DNA of 64,000 nucleotides, taken from NCBI RefSeq assembly GCF_014640615.1, contig NZ_BMHH01000002.1, forward strand, positions 310,001 through 374,000. Reading direction: 5' to 3'. Position 1 is the stretch's first letter. The number at the start of each line of letters is the position of its first letter. Positions 1 through 8,556 of the stretch are shown piece by piece. The DNA comes from Paramesorhizobium endophyticum (GTDB taxonomy: Bacteria; Pseudomonadota; Alphaproteobacteria; Rhizobiales; Rhizobiaceae). The notes beneath the pieces are model-generated. The model saw nothing but the letters and a program-made list of their open reading frames with translations. It did no database searches and had not been told where the DNA came from. The position numbers and the translations under genes were made by a program.

Positions 1-55
1 GCATTTTGCCGACATACTTATCTTATTGAAATCTCTAACCCAAGGGAGAAACCCC

Positions 56-760
56 ATGAAAATCAAATGGCTTGGCCACTCGGCATTCCGTGTCGAAGTC
101 CCCGGCGCCACGATCCTGATCGATCCTTTCATCACCGGCAATCCGGGCGCGAAGGGCATCGATCTCAAGGAGGAGGCCAGGGGCGTGACGCATATCGCGC
201 TGACCCATGGCCATGGCGACCATATCGGCGATACCGTCGATCTCGCCAAGGAAACGGACGCGACCGTCATCGCCAATGCCGATCTCGCCAGTTGGCTGGC
301 GCGTCAGGGCGTCGAGAAGGTCGATCCCGGCAATACCGGCGGCACGATCTCGCATAACGGCTTTTCGCTGACCTTCGTCAACGCGCTTCATTCCTCCGCC
401 TTCATTACCGAGGACGGTGTGTCGCATTCGCTCGGCAATGCAAACGGACTCGTGTTCCATTTCGAAAACGAGCCGACGCTCTACCACATGGGCGACACCG
501 ATATTTTCTCCGACATGAAGCTTATCAACGAGCTTCATCGCCCGCAGATCGGCCTGGTCCCCATCGGCGACCGCTTCACGATGGGCGGCGCCGTGGCCGC
601 GCTCGCCTGCCAGCGTTATTTCGACTTTTCCACCGTCCTGCCCTGCCATTACGGCTCCTTCCCGATCATCGACGCGACAGCGGATAAATTCGTCACCGCC
701 ATGGAAGGGGTGAGCACGAAGGTGGAAGTGCCGAAGGCAGGCGATACGCTGTCGTTTTGA
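56..760 (+). CDS. UPF0173 metal-dependent hydrolase
   Basis: The 234-residue product belongs to the UPF0173 group of the metallo-beta-lactamase fold; its physiological substrate is unknown. The N-terminus [11 protein letters not shown] is typical of the family. The metal-binding motif THGHGDH lies at residues 50-56, with further His/Asp ligands around YHMGDTD and in the C-terminal CHYG motif. The ATG at 56 was preferred over the in-frame TTG at 26 because it matches the family start and follows a good ribosome binding site (AGGGAG near 43-48). It is cytoplasmic by appearance, with no signal peptide. Family assignment is firm; the reaction is not known. Confidence 0.93.
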   Translation: MKIKWLGHSAFRVEVPGATILIDPFITGNPGAKGIDLKEEARGVTHIALTHGHGDHIGDTVDLAKETDATVIANADLASWLARQGVEKVDPGNTGGTISHNGFSLTFVNALHSSAFITEDGVSHSLGNANGLVFHFENEPTLYHMGDTDIFSDMKLINELHRPQIGLVPIGDRFTMGGAVAALACQRYFDFSTVLPCHYGSFPIIDATADKFVTAMEGVSTKVEVPKAGDTLSF

Positions 761-777
761 GCTATCTTTGATAGAAT

Positions 778-944
778 GCGCCAAGCGCCCTCGTGGTTCG
801 AGGCTCGTTCCCCCTTCGACAAGCTCAGGGTGCACGAGCACCTCACCATGAGGGCTACGGGAGCGCCGGCGCCCCTTCACCCTCATGGTGAGGTGCGAAT
901 GGAGCGCAGCGGAATTCGCCTCGAACCACGAGGGTGAAGGGCTC
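778..944. repeat. Dispersed intergenic repeat, family A, copy 1
   Basis: This non-coding stretch contains GCGCCAAGCGCCCTCGTGG, CACCTCACCATGAGGG and their inverted counterparts, so it can fold on itself. The same modules recur near 24577-24760, partly in rearranged order. The ends (CCTCGTGGTTCGAGG and CCTCGAACCACGAGG) are inverted copies of one another. It looks like one of the palindromic intergenic elements common in Hyphomicrobiales; I cannot name the family. Confidence 0.7.
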
Positions 945-956
945 AGGGAGACTTCT

Positions 957-1130
957 ATGGTCCAACAAAATATCGTTCTTACCGAATGGGAAAAGACAGA
1001 GCTCCGCGAACTGCGTAAACGGTTGATGATGGGATTCGAGCAGGCGCGGCGCGGCGAATTGGCCGAAGGCAGCGGCGAGGATGCGTTTCGCCGCGCATTT
1101 GCGGCGGGTCGTGAACCCAAACAGCCATAA
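957..1130 (+). CDS. Small hypothetical protein, 57 aa
   Basis: This 57-residue charged, probably helical protein is rich in Arg and Glu (TELRELRKRLMMGFEQARRG). The ATG at 957 follows GGGAGACTTCT; an upstream in-frame start at 885 would lie inside the family A repeat and is unlikely. The sequence is faintly like the C-terminal half of ParD/CopG-type antitoxins, but no toxin gene is adjacent, so this is only a resemblance. It sits between the hydrolase and gatC. Confidence 0.55.
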   Translation: MVQQNIVLTEWEKTELRELRKRLMMGFEQARRGELAEGSGEDAFRRAFAAGREPKQP

Positions 1131-1205
1131 GCATTATTGCGCTTGGAGCGCCTGCCCGATATAGCCGGGAGCGAGAAATATCTTGGCTAGCAGGTGGTAT
1201 CAGGG

Positions 1206-1493
1206 ATGTCAGTCGATCTTTCAACGGTGAAGCGCGTGGCGCATCTGGCGCGTATCGCCGTCAGCGACGAGGACGCAGAGCGCATGACCGGCGAGCTCAA
1301 TGCCATATTGGGCTTTGTCGAGCAGCTTGACGAGGTGGATGTGAGCGGTGTCGAGCCGATGACATCGGTCACGCCCATGGCCTTGCGCGCCCGCGAGGAT
1401 ATCGTCACGGATGGCAGCAAGGCTGATGATATCGTCGCCAATGCCCCCGTCACGGAAGAGAACTTCTTCCTCGTGCCGAAGGTGGTGGAGTAG
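1206..1493 (+). CDS. gatC: Glutamyl-tRNA(Gln)/aspartyl-tRNA(Asn) amidotransferase subunit C
   Basis: GatC is the small stabilising subunit of the GatCAB amidotransferase, which converts misacylated Glu-tRNA(Gln) or Asp-tRNA(Asn) to the correct aminoacyl-tRNA. The 95-residue length and the signatures [34 protein letters not shown] and ALRAREDIV are characteristic. The start is ATG 1206 after GGTATCAGGG; an upstream in-frame start at 1194 adds four residues and lacks a better site. The catalytic partner gatA lies 510 bp downstream, separated by an acetyltransferase gene, so the three are probably one transcript. gatB is not in the window. Confidence 0.96.
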   Translation: MSVDLSTVKRVAHLARIAVSDEDAERMTGELNAILGFVEQLDEVDVSGVEPMTSVTPMALRAREDIVTDGSKADDIVANAPVTEENFFLVPKVVE

Positions 1494-1499
1494 GCAGCC

Positions 1500-1991
1500 A
1501 TGACCGGCGCGACGACGATTGCCATCGCGATAGAAACGCCGCTGCAGGACGATGTGCGCATGCTCATCGAACAGCTCAACGCGCATCTCCTGCCGCTTTC
1601 TCCCGAAGAGTTCCAGTTCAAGATGACCGTGGAGCAAATGGCGGGACCCGATACGACAGTGTTCGTCGCCCGGGACGATAGCGGCCGGGCCATCGGCTGC
1701 GGCGCGCTCAAGGTCCATGGAGACGCGATCGGTGAGGTCAAGCGCATGTACACGCTGCCGGAAGTGCGCGGTCTCCGGGTCGGTTCGGCACTGCTCGACG
1801 CGATTACGCGGCTTGCGCAGGAGAAGGGCATTTCGCATCTCGTGCTTGAAACGGGAAACGGTCCCGGCTTCGAGGGCGCCTGGCGGCTTTACGAGCGCTC
1901 CGGCTTCACGCGTTGCGGCGTCGTGCTCGATTATCCGGACTCCGAATATAGTGCATTTTTCGAAAAGCGCCTTGTCTCGCAGGCGCAGTGA
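1500..1991 (+). CDS. GNAT family N-acetyltransferase between gatC and gatA
   Basis: The 163-residue product has a GNAT fold: beta strands around VFVARDDSGRAIGCGAL, the acetyl-CoA pyrophosphate-binding segment VRGLRVGSALLDA and the C-terminal LYERSGFTRCG signature. It would transfer an acetyl group from acetyl-CoA to a small molecule or protein amine; the acceptor is unknown. It begins six bases after the gatC stop and ends twelve bases before the gatA start, so it is embedded in the gat transcript. No sequence feature links its chemistry to tRNA amidation. Confidence 0.9.
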   Translation: MTGATTIAIAIETPLQDDVRMLIEQLNAHLLPLSPEEFQFKMTVEQMAGPDTTVFVARDDSGRAIGCGALKVHGDAIGEVKRMYTLPEVRGLRVGSALLDAITRLAQEKGISHLVLETGNGPGFEGAWRLYERSGFTRCGVVLDYPDSEYSAFFEKRLVSQAQ

Positions 1992-2003
1992 CAGGATTTG
2001 ACG

Positions 2004-3485
2004 ATGACCGATCTGACCGCACTCACCATTGCCGAGGCGCGTGACAAGCTGAAGGCGAAAGAGTTCACCGCAACGGAACTGACCGAGGCCTATCTCGGGG
2101 CTATCGAGGCGGCGAATGACAAGATCAACGCCTATGTCGCGGTGACGCCGGAGAAGGCGCGTGAGATGGCGAAAGCCTCCGACATGCGGCTGGCAAAGGG
2201 CGAGGCGGGGCCGCTCGAAGGCATTCCGCTCGGCATCAAGGACCTCTTCGCCACCGAAGACGTGCATACGCAGGCATGCTCGCACATTCTCGACGGTTTC
2301 AAGCCGCGCTACGAATCGACCGTCACCGCCAATCTCTGGGCCGATGGCGCTATCATGCTGGGCAAGCTCAATATGGACGAGTTCGCCATGGGCTCCTCCA
2401 ACGAGACGTCCTATTACGGCCCGGTCAAAAACCCTTGGCGAGCAAAGGGCTCAAATGCGGATCTCGTGCCGGGCGGCTCGTCCGGCGGCTCGGCCGTTGC
2501 GGTCGCCGCGTGGCTATGCGCCGGCGCGACGGCCACGGACACGGGCGGCTCGATTCGCCAGCCCGCGGCGTTCACCGGCACGGTCGGCATCAAGCCCACC
2601 TATGGCCGCGTCTCGCGCTGGGGCACGGTCGCCTTCGCCTCGTCGCTCGACCAGGCCGGGCCGATCGCCCGCGACGTGCGCGACAGCGCCATTCTTCTGA
2701 AATCCATGGCCTCGGCCGATCTGAAGGACACCACTTCGGTGGATCTGCCCGTGCCGGATTACGAGGCGGCCATCGGCCGGTCGGTCAAGGGCATGAAGAT
2801 CGGCATACCGCGCGAATACCGCGTAGACGGCATGCCGGAAGAGATCGAGAAGCTCTGGCAGCAGGGCATCGCCTGGCTGAAGGAAGCCGGTGCGGAGATC
2901 GTCGATATCTCGCTGCCGCACACCAAATATGCGCTCCCGGCCTATTACATCGTCGCGCCCGCCGAGGCGTCGTCCAACCTCGCGCGCTATGACGGCGTGC
3001 GTTACGGTTTGCGCGTGCCGGGCAAGGACATCACCGACATGTATGAGCAGACCCGCGCCGCCGGTTTCGGCCGCGAGGTCAAGCGCCGCATCATGATCGG
3101 CACCTATGTGCTCTCCGCCGGCTATTACGACGCCTATTACCTGAAGGCGCAGAAAGTGCGCACGCTGATCAAGAAGGATTTCGAGGACGTGTTCCATGCC
3201 GGCGTCGACGCGATTCTGACGCCTGCCACGCCTTCCGCCGCCTTCGGCCTTGCCGACGAGGCCCTCGCGGCGGACCCGGTGAAGATGTATCTCAACGATA
3301 TCTTCACCGTCACCGTCAACATGGCCGGCCTGCCGGGCATCGCGGTTCCGGCGGGACTGAGCGCGCAAGGCCTGCCGCTCGGGCTGCAACTGATTGGCCG
3401 GCCTTTCGACGAGGAAACGCTGTTCCAGGCGGCGCATGTCATCGAGCAGGCGGCGGGCCGCTTCACCGCGCCGCGCTGGTGGTAA
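2004..3485 (+). CDS. gatA: Glutamyl-tRNA(Gln)/aspartyl-tRNA(Asn) amidotransferase subunit A
   Basis: GatA hydrolyses glutamine to ammonia for transamidation by GatB. The 493-residue protein shows the full amidase signature: catalytic Lys79 (LGIKDLF), the Gly/Ser-rich loop [13 protein letters not shown] with the cis-Ser at about 159, and the nucleophile Ser183 in [10 protein letters not shown]. Length matches the family. A TTG six bases upstream is in frame, but the ATG at 2004 gives the usual MTDLT start. It is the last of the gatC-GNAT-gatA set; another GNAT gene begins seven bases after its stop. Confidence 0.97.
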   Translation: MTDLTALTIAEARDKLKAKEFTATELTEAYLGAIEAANDKINAYVAVTPEKAREMAKASDMRLAKGEAGPLEGIPLGIKDLFATEDVHTQACSHILDGFKPRYESTVTANLWADGAIMLGKLNMDEFAMGSSNETSYYGPVKNPWRAKGSNADLVPGGSSGGSAVAVAAWLCAGATATDTGGSIRQPAAFTGTVGIKPTYGRVSRWGTVAFASSLDQAGPIARDVRDSAILLKSMASADLKDTTSVDLPVPDYEAAIGRSVKGMKIGIPREYRVDGMPEEIEKLWQQGIAWLKEAGAEIVDISLPHTKYALPAYYIVAPAEASSNLARYDGVRYGLRVPGKDITDMYEQTRAAGFGREVKRRIMIGTYVLSAGYYDAYYLKAQKVRTLIKKDFEDVFHAGVDAILTPATPSAAFGLADEALAADPVKMYLNDIFTVTVNMAGLPGIAVPAGLSAQGLPLGLQLIGRPFDEETLFQAAHVIEQAAGRFTAPRWW

Positions 3486-3491
3486 GACGTT

Positions 3492-3992
3492 ATGGAAATC
3501 CGGCGGGCGGTTGCCGGCGATAGGGCCGCAATCGCCGCCGTCGGACGCCGCGCCTGGGTTTCTTCCTTCACACAGTTCGAGCCAGAAGCCAGCGAGCCGG
3601 GCGTCTGCGCGCGGGTGGAAAAGGTGTTTCGCGCCTTTGCCGATGAATTCTATCCGCGCATCCTGATCGCCGAAACGGCGGGCATCGTGCTGGGCTGGGG
3701 CGCGCGGGATCTGGATGCCGATTATATCTCGGACCTATGGATCGACCCTTCCTTTCACCGGCGCGGCATCGGTCTCGCTCTGATGGACGCGATGCTGGCC
3801 GAGATCGTGCTCGCCGGCTACACGAGGGCGTGCATCGATACGCACGCCCGCAATCTCCCCGCCATCCGTCTTTATGAGCGCTGCGGCTTCGAGGTCGTCT
3901 GGCGCGGGCAGGGCTGGTCCGACAGCCTTGGCAGGAACATCGAAAAGGTGCGGATGGAGATGGTTCTGGGTGCGGAGCGAGACAAATATTGA
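3492..3992 (+). CDS. GNAT family N-acetyltransferase
   Basis: This 166-residue acetyltransferase has the GNAT core: a central strand around YISDLWIDPSFHR, the acetyl-CoA loop RRGIGLALMDAML and the terminal LYERCGFEVVW motif. It lies immediately after gatA and could be co-transcribed with it. It is not a close copy of the GNAT gene at 1500, as the two differ outside the core motifs. The substrate cannot be predicted. Confidence 0.9.
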   Translation: MEIRRAVAGDRAAIAAVGRRAWVSSFTQFEPEASEPGVCARVEKVFRAFADEFYPRILIAETAGIVLGWGARDLDADYISDLWIDPSFHRRGIGLALMDAMLAEIVLAGYTRACIDTHARNLPAIRLYERCGFEVVWRGQGWSDSLGRNIEKVRMEMVLGAERDKY

Positions 3993-4109
3993 TCCTGAAT
4001 AAGGATTGTTTCGCGCTGTCTTTGTTCTATTCTACTTATGGTCCCGGCCGCATGGTCTTCCGGCAATTATGCGGAACCCGCGCCGGGGCAAGCAGAAGGG
4101 GAAGAGAAC

Positions 4110-4310
4110 ATGTGGATTGAACTGACAGACGTCAACGGCGAGCGCTTCGCGGTCAATTTCGACCATGTCGTGTCCTACAACGCCTATGGCCACGGCGCAC
4201 ATCTGGTGACCACCACGCCGGATTTGACCTTCTTCGTGAAGGAAAACATCGACACCTTGCAAAGGGCGATCGGAATCAAGCCGGCGCGGGTCACCCAAGC
4301 GGTGAAATGA
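4110..4310 (+). CDS. Small conserved protein, FlbD-like fold suspected, 66 aa
   Basis: A 66-residue protein beginning MWIELTDVNGERFAVNFDHV, preceded by GGGGAAGAGAACA. The layout (short beta-rich protein, an asparagine/phenylalanine pair, a hydrophobic strand, then FFVKENIDTLQRAI) resembles the FlbD family of small flagellar-locus proteins, but no flagellar gene is nearby. An upstream in-frame ATG at 4038 gives an unconvincing low-complexity leader. The function is not known. Confidence 0.7.
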   Translation: MWIELTDVNGERFAVNFDHVVSYNAYGHGAHLVTTTPDLTFFVKENIDTLQRAIGIKPARVTQAVK

Positions 4311-4334
4311 GGGGGTAGTGAATGGCGAAAATGT

Positions 4335-4371
4335 GAATAGTGAATGGAATTTGCACCCCATTCACTATTCT
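4335..4371. terminator. Inverted repeat between convergent genes
   Basis: GAATAGTGAATGG (4335-4347) is followed by its reverse complement CCATTCACTATTC (4359-4371), with additional GTGAAT/ATTCAC copies on both sides. It lies between the stop of the 66-residue gene and the convergent gloA gene, so it may act as a bidirectional terminator. There is no long U-run. Confidence 0.5.
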
Positions 4372-4393
4372 ACTATTCACCATTCACCCGCGT

Positions 4394-4834
4394 TTACCAG
4401 CTTCCCGTATTCGGCATGGATGCCCAGGGCTCCTGCGGGGCGAGGCGCTCGCCTTTCTGGAGCAGCTCGATGGAAATGCCGTCCGGCGAGCGGACGAAGG
4501 CCATGTGCCCGTCGCGCGGCGGGCGGTTGATCGTCACGCCTTTGTCCATCAGCCGCTGGCAGGTGGCGTAGATGTCGTCGACTTCATAGGCGAGGTGGCC
4601 GAAATTGCGCCCGCCGGTATATTCTTCCGGATCCCAATTATAGGTCAGCTCCAGTTCCGGCGCCCGCTCGGCGACGGAGCGCTCCTTATCCTGGGGCGCA
4701 GCGAGGAAGATCAGCGTGAAACGGCCCTTCTCGTTTTCGACGCGGCGGATTTCCTCGAGACCGAACTTGTTGACGTAGAAATCCAGCGATTCCTGGATAT
4801 CGCGGATTCGGACCATGGTGTGCAGATAGCGCAT
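4394..4834 (-). CDS. gloA: Lactoylglutathione lyase (glyoxalase I)
   Basis: Glyoxalase I isomerises the methylglyoxal-glutathione hemithioacetal to S-lactoylglutathione in the cytosol. The 146-residue protein carries the four metal ligands of the VOC-fold enzyme: His5 (YLHTMVRI), Glu in LELTYNWD, His in FGHLAYEV and Glu in GISIELLQ. The start at 4834 follows GAGGAGCCGAC. A much longer open frame upstream (to 5767) overlaps the cold-shock gene on the other strand and is spurious. Confidence 0.93.
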   Translation of the reverse strand: MRYLHTMVRIRDIQESLDFYVNKFGLEEIRRVENEKGRFTLIFLAAPQDKERSVAERAPELELTYNWDPEEYTGGRNFGHLAYEVDDIYATCQRLMDKGVTINRPPRDGHMAFVRSPDGISIELLQKGERLAPQEPWASMPNTGSW

Positions 4835-5077
4835 GTCGGCTCCTCTTGTCTGTGGGTGGTCTTTTTGATTAGGGCGGGGGTGGCTGAATCGCAACCCGTT
4901 ACAGCTTGGTATATCGCATTCGCGCCTGTCGCGGATGAAACAATGGGAAGAATAAAGTCTGTGGTATCCGGTTAATAATCGGAAGTAGGGCCTTGCTCCG
5001 CCGCGCCGGTGAAGTGTTATTCTCAAGTTGAGAATCAATGTAAATTTCACCAAGATTGAAAGGAGGGGACTGGCGCT

Positions 5078-5659
5078 ATGGCGGACAAATCCATGTCGAA
5101 GGACCAGTTCCTTGGCAGCGTATCTTCCGAGGAGATCGTTGATCTTCTTGAGGTGTCGGGCTCGATCAAATGGTTCGACGTCGCCAAGGGCTACGGCTTC
5201 ATTGTGCCCGACCGGCCCGGTCTTTCCGATATCCTGCTGCACGTCACGTCGCTGCGCCGGGACGGCTTCCAGACGGCGCTCGAGGGCGCGCGCGTGGTCT
5301 GCGAGGTCAAGTATGGCGATCGCGGGCTGCAATGCTTCCGCGTTGTCTCGATGGACAATTCCACCGCAGTCCATCCGGCGCAACTGCCGCCGCAGCGAAC
5401 CCATGTGACCGTGGTGCCGTCGAGCGGGCTTGAGCGCGTCATCGTCAAATGGTTCAACCGCACCAAAGGCTTCGGCTTCCTGACGCGCGGCGAGGGTACG
5501 GAAGACATTTTCATCCACATGGAAACGCTGCGCCGCTTCGGCCTGACCGAATTGCGCCCCGGCCAGGTGGTGCTTATCCGCTACGGCACGGGCGAAAAGG
5601 GCCTGATGGCGGCCGAAGTGCATCCGGATATCGGCACGCAGTTTCCCGTGTCGCATTAA
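5078..5659 (+). CDS. Double cold-shock domain protein
   Basis: The 193-residue protein contains two cold-shock domains. The first (about residues 27-90) has [18 protein letters not shown] and the second (about 118-182) [18 protein letters not shown] with DIFIHMETL. Both RNP1-like motifs (KGYGFI, KGFGFL) are present; the RNP2-like motif is altered to DILLHV in domain 1. It probably binds single-stranded nucleic acid as an RNA chaperone or transcription antiterminator. Two-domain versions of this length are usual in Hyphomicrobiales. The AAAGGAGG at about 5059-5066 supports the ATG at 5078. Confidence 0.92.
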   Translation: MADKSMSKDQFLGSVSSEEIVDLLEVSGSIKWFDVAKGYGFIVPDRPGLSDILLHVTSLRRDGFQTALEGARVVCEVKYGDRGLQCFRVVSMDNSTAVHPAQLPPQRTHVTVVPSSGLERVIVKWFNRTKGFGFLTRGEGTEDIFIHMETLRRFGLTELRPGQVVLIRYGTGEKGLMAAEVHPDIGTQFPVSH

Positions 5660-5699
5660 CGTATTTGCTGGACAGACATTGGCCGGGCAGCCCTCCCCT

Positions 5700-5850
5700 T
5701 TGTCTGCCGGACATCTCCCCCTCAAGGGGGGAGATTCGCCTTCATAGACGCTTTGCACCGATCTCAAACGTCGCAGGATAAGGCCAGCTAGCCGTGTCAG
5801 CCAATCTCCCCCCTTGAGGGGGAGATGCCCGGCAGGGTAGAGGGGGTGTC
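5700..5850. repeat. Inverted intergenic repeat pair, family C
   Basis: CATCTCCCCCTCAAGGGGGG near 5710 and CTCCCCCCTTGAGGGGGAGA near 5806 are inverted copies about 75 bp apart, with CTGCCGGACA and TGCCCGGCAGGG as outer arms. The arrangement resembles a small non-autonomous palindromic element, a common feature of rhizobial genomes. The DUF192 gene follows directly. Confidence 0.65.
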
Positions 5851-5977
5851 TCGCGGCGCCATCAAAATGGAATGGTGCCGAAGGGTGGTCTATCGAAAGA
5901 TTGCACAGCCGTCATTGACGCGCGCCGGGCGATGGGCGAAAGCTGCGCACATCCCAACCGTCCAACGGACCAGTCCC

Positions 5978-6454
5978 ATGCAGCGCCTCGCCGCGATCCT
6001 CCTTCTGTTTCTCTTCGTTCTCCCCGCACATGCCCAACGGATCGAGCCGATGCGGCTGGCGGTCGATGCTCATCCGCTGGTTTTCGAGACAGCGAAGGGC
6101 AAGAAATCCCTCGAGGTGGAAATCGCCGACACCGATCCCGAGCGGATGCGCGGGCTGATGTACCGGACCGATCTTCCGGAAAACCGCGCCATGCTGTTCG
6201 TCTTCAATGAGACGCAGCCGGTGATGATGTGGATGAAGAACACGCCGTTGCCGCTCGACATGGTGTTCCTTACCAAGGACGGCTCCGTCGCCACGATTCG
6301 CGAGAACACCGAGCCGTTCTCCGAGGCGATCATCTCCTCAATCGTGCCGGTTGCCTTTGTCGTCGAATTGCGCGCCGGCACCGCCAAGCGGCTCGGGCTT
6401 GCCATTGGCGAGCATGTGCGCCATCCCGCCATTTGCGGACAGTGCGGCGAGTAG
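5978..6454 (+). CDS. DUF192 family exported protein
   Basis: A 158-residue DUF192 protein with an N-terminal signal peptide (LAAILLLFLFVLPAHA, cleavage likely after AHA), so it probably works in the periplasm. The family core is visible as EVEIADTDPERMRGLMYR, MLFVFNE, MWMKNTPLPLDMVFL and a C-terminal VVELRAGTAKRLGL. The biochemical role of the family is unknown. ATG 5978 was chosen because it starts the signal peptide; the longer in-frame extension to 5825 runs through repeat sequence. Confidence 0.88.
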   Translation: MQRLAAILLLFLFVLPAHAQRIEPMRLAVDAHPLVFETAKGKKSLEVEIADTDPERMRGLMYRTDLPENRAMLFVFNETQPVMMWMKNTPLPLDMVFLTKDGSVATIRENTEPFSEAIISSIVPVAFVVELRAGTAKRLGLAIGEHVRHPAICGQCGE

Positions 6455-6465
6455 AAAGGATTGCC

Positions 6466-7236
6466 ATGACTTCCCCTGATATCTTCGCTTTCGAGCATGA
6501 TGGACGACGTCTTGCGTTTCGCGAGGCGGGCGAGGGCGAGCCCATCCTGTTGATCCATGGCTTCGCCTCATCTGCTCATGTCAATTGGGTCGGACCGGGC
6601 TGGTTCCAGACGCTGACGGAAGCGGGATACCGGGTTATCGCCATCGACAATCGCGGCCATGGCGAATCGGACAAGAGCCACGAGCCCTCCGACTACACGC
6701 CAAGCCTGATGGCCGGGGATGCGGCGGCGCTGCTCGATCATCTTGGCATCGGGACCGCGCATGTCATGGGCTATTCCATGGGCGCGCGCATCGCGGCCTT
6801 CATGGCGCTGGAGCATCCTTCCCGAGTCCACGATGTGATTTTCGGCGGCCTCGGCATCGGCATGGTCACCGGAGCGGGCAATTGGGAGCCGATCCACGAG
6901 GCGCTTCTGGCCGACGATCCCGCGACGATCACCCATCCGCGCGGGCTGATGTTCCGCAAATTCGCCGACCAGACGAAGAGCGACCGCATTGCGCTTGCCG
7001 CCTGCGTGCTGACTTCGAAAGTGGAGCTAAGTGCGGAGGCCGTCGGACGCATCGCCCAGCCTGCGCTGGTGGCGGTGGGCACCAAGGACGATATCGGCGG
7101 CAATCCGCATGAACTGGCGGTTCTGCTGCCTAACGGCCAGGCGCTGGACATACCGGACCGGGACCATATGCTTGCCGTGGGCGACCGGGTATTCAAGCGT
7201 GCGGTTCTGGAATTTTTGCAGGAAAACCCCATTTGA
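6466..7236 (+). CDS. Alpha/beta fold hydrolase
   Basis: A 256-residue alpha/beta hydrolase. The oxyanion-hole segment LLIHGFASS, the nucleophile elbow GYSMGAR (Ser catalytic), an acidic residue near GTKDDIGG and the late histidine in DRDHML complete the triad. No signal peptide, so cytoplasmic. It begins 12 bases after the DUF192 stop with an AAAGGATTGCC site, so the two may be co-transcribed. The substrate is unknown. Confidence 0.9.
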   Translation: MTSPDIFAFEHDGRRLAFREAGEGEPILLIHGFASSAHVNWVGPGWFQTLTEAGYRVIAIDNRGHGESDKSHEPSDYTPSLMAGDAAALLDHLGIGTAHVMGYSMGARIAAFMALEHPSRVHDVIFGGLGIGMVTGAGNWEPIHEALLADDPATITHPRGLMFRKFADQTKSDRIALAACVLTSKVELSAEAVGRIAQPALVAVGTKDDIGGNPHELAVLLPNGQALDIPDRDHMLAVGDRVFKRAVLEFLQENPI

Positions 7237-7353
7237 GGCCCTATGCTGACCGTTAAAGGCTGCGTTCAGCCGAATTGATGTGTCAAGCAAAGCAATTTGC
7301 TCTATCTTGTGGCGGATGGGTAAGACAATCTGCCAGGATTGGGAGTTTTGAGA

Positions 7354-8163
7354 ATGCACCATACCGCCAAGCTGGTGAAATCCATCGAACAGGTGGATCC
7401 GATCTGGGCTTCCATCCGCGCCGAGGCTGAGGAAGCCGCGCTGCGCGATCCGCTCCTGACCGCTTTTCTCCAGTCTACGGTGCTGAACCAGCAGAGCCTT
7501 GAGGAGGCGGTGAGCCATCGCATCGCCGAAAGGCTGGGCCATGCGGACCTCGACGCCGGTATCCTGCGCCAGACCTTTGCCGAGATGGAACGCGCGCTCC
7601 CCGAATGGTCGGGCATCCTGCGCGTCGACATCCAGGCCTTCTATGACCGTGATCCCGCCTGCCATCGCTTCGTTGATCCGGTGCTCTATCTCAAGGGCTT
7701 CCATGCCATCCAGACGCACCGGCTCGCCCATTGGCTCTGGAAGGAAGGGCGCAAGGACTTCGCCTATTACCTGCAAAGCCGCTCCTCTTCGGTGTTCCAG
7801 ACCGATATTCACCCGGCGGCTCGGCTCGGCACCGGCATTTTCCTCGACCACGCCACCGGGCTCGTTGTCGGCGAGACGGCGGTCATCGAGGACAATGTTT
7901 CCATCCTGCATGGCGTGACGCTCGGCGGCACCGGCAAGGCCGGCGGCGACCGTCATCCGAAGATCAGGGAGGGCGTGCTGCTTGGGGCAGGGGCCAAGAT
8001 TCTCGGCAATATCGAAGTCGGGCCGTGCTCCAAGGTGGCCGCGGGCTCGGTGGTGGTCAAGCCCGTGCCAAGCAATGTGACGGTGGCGGGCGTTCCCGCG
8101 CGCATCCTAGGCGAAAGCGGCTGCGCGGAACCCGCCCGCGCGATGGACCAGCTGATCGATTGA
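7354..8163 (+). CDS. cysE: Serine O-acetyltransferase
   Basis: CysE acetylates L-serine with acetyl-CoA, the first committed step of cysteine synthesis. The 269-residue protein has the N-terminal helical SATase domain (about 10-150) and a C-terminal left-handed beta-helix of hexapeptide repeats with GIFLDHATGLVVGETA and ILHGVTLGGTGK, containing the catalytic histidines. ATG 7354 follows GGATTGGGAG; a TTG at 7339 is in frame. The C-terminal tail ends in ...DQLID, with the terminal hydrophobic residues expected for docking into CysK. Confidence 0.96.
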   Translation: MHHTAKLVKSIEQVDPIWASIRAEAEEAALRDPLLTAFLQSTVLNQQSLEEAVSHRIAERLGHADLDAGILRQTFAEMERALPEWSGILRVDIQAFYDRDPACHRFVDPVLYLKGFHAIQTHRLAHWLWKEGRKDFAYYLQSRSSSVFQTDIHPAARLGTGIFLDHATGLVVGETAVIEDNVSILHGVTLGGTGKAGGDRHPKIREGVLLGAGAKILGNIEVGPCSKVAAGSVVVKPVPSNVTVAGVPARILGESGCAEPARAMDQLID

Positions 8164-8177
8164 GCGATTGATTTTTA

Positions 8178-8225
8178 GCCGCATGATCTTGTCCAAAAAG
8201 TCTGCAACTTTTTGGGATCATGCTC
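8178..8225. repeat. Short palindromic repeat, family D
   Basis: GCATGATC and GATCATGC flank TTGTCCAAAAAGTCTGCAACTTTTTGG, giving a hairpin (AAAAAGT/ACTTTTT). It is downstream of cysE and may double as a terminator. A shorter relative (GCATGATCTTGCC...GGATCATGA) lies at 8528-8563, downstream of the DUF3126 gene. Confidence 0.6.
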
Positions 8226-8313
8226 AAATCCGGTGACAATCGCCATCCGGGCTTTACAGGGCGGGACGCCGCATGTCACAACCCGCCTCCAACAAGAAAT
8301 CAGGAGAATCCGT

Positions 8314-8520
8314 TTGAAACCCGAAGAACTGCGAAAACTCGACGCCTATTTCAAACGTGTCTTCAAGAATCCCGGACTGGAAGTGAAGGCTCGCCCGAGG
8401 AAGAACGATTCCTGTGAGCTTTATCTTGACGATGAATTCCTTGGCCTCATCTACAAGGATGAGGAGGATGGCGAGCTTTCCTATAATTTCTCGATGGCTA
8501 TTCTTGACGTCGATCTCTAG
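8314..8520 (+). CDS. DUF3126 family protein
   Basis: A 68-residue member of DUF3126, a family found mainly in Alphaproteobacteria and without known function. It begins at a TTG codon (8314) preceded by AGGAGAATCCG; the resulting start, M(L)KPEELRKLDAYFKR, matches the family, and no in-frame ATG sits close by. Characteristic blocks are FKNPGLEVKAR and CELYLDDEFLGLIYKDEEDGELSY. The nearby upstream open frame to 8212 is untranslated leader. Confidence 0.88.
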   Translation: MKPEELRKLDAYFKRVFKNPGLEVKARPRKNDSCELYLDDEFLGLIYKDEEDGELSYNFSMAILDVDL

Positions 8521-8556
8521 GGCGGGGGCATGATCTTGCCGGTCATCGGGCCAGGA

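Noticed and set aside
4394-5767. 457-residue minus-strand open frame including GloA
   Set aside because: The extra N-terminal 311 codons are antisense to the double cold-shock gene and match nothing; GloA begins at 4834.
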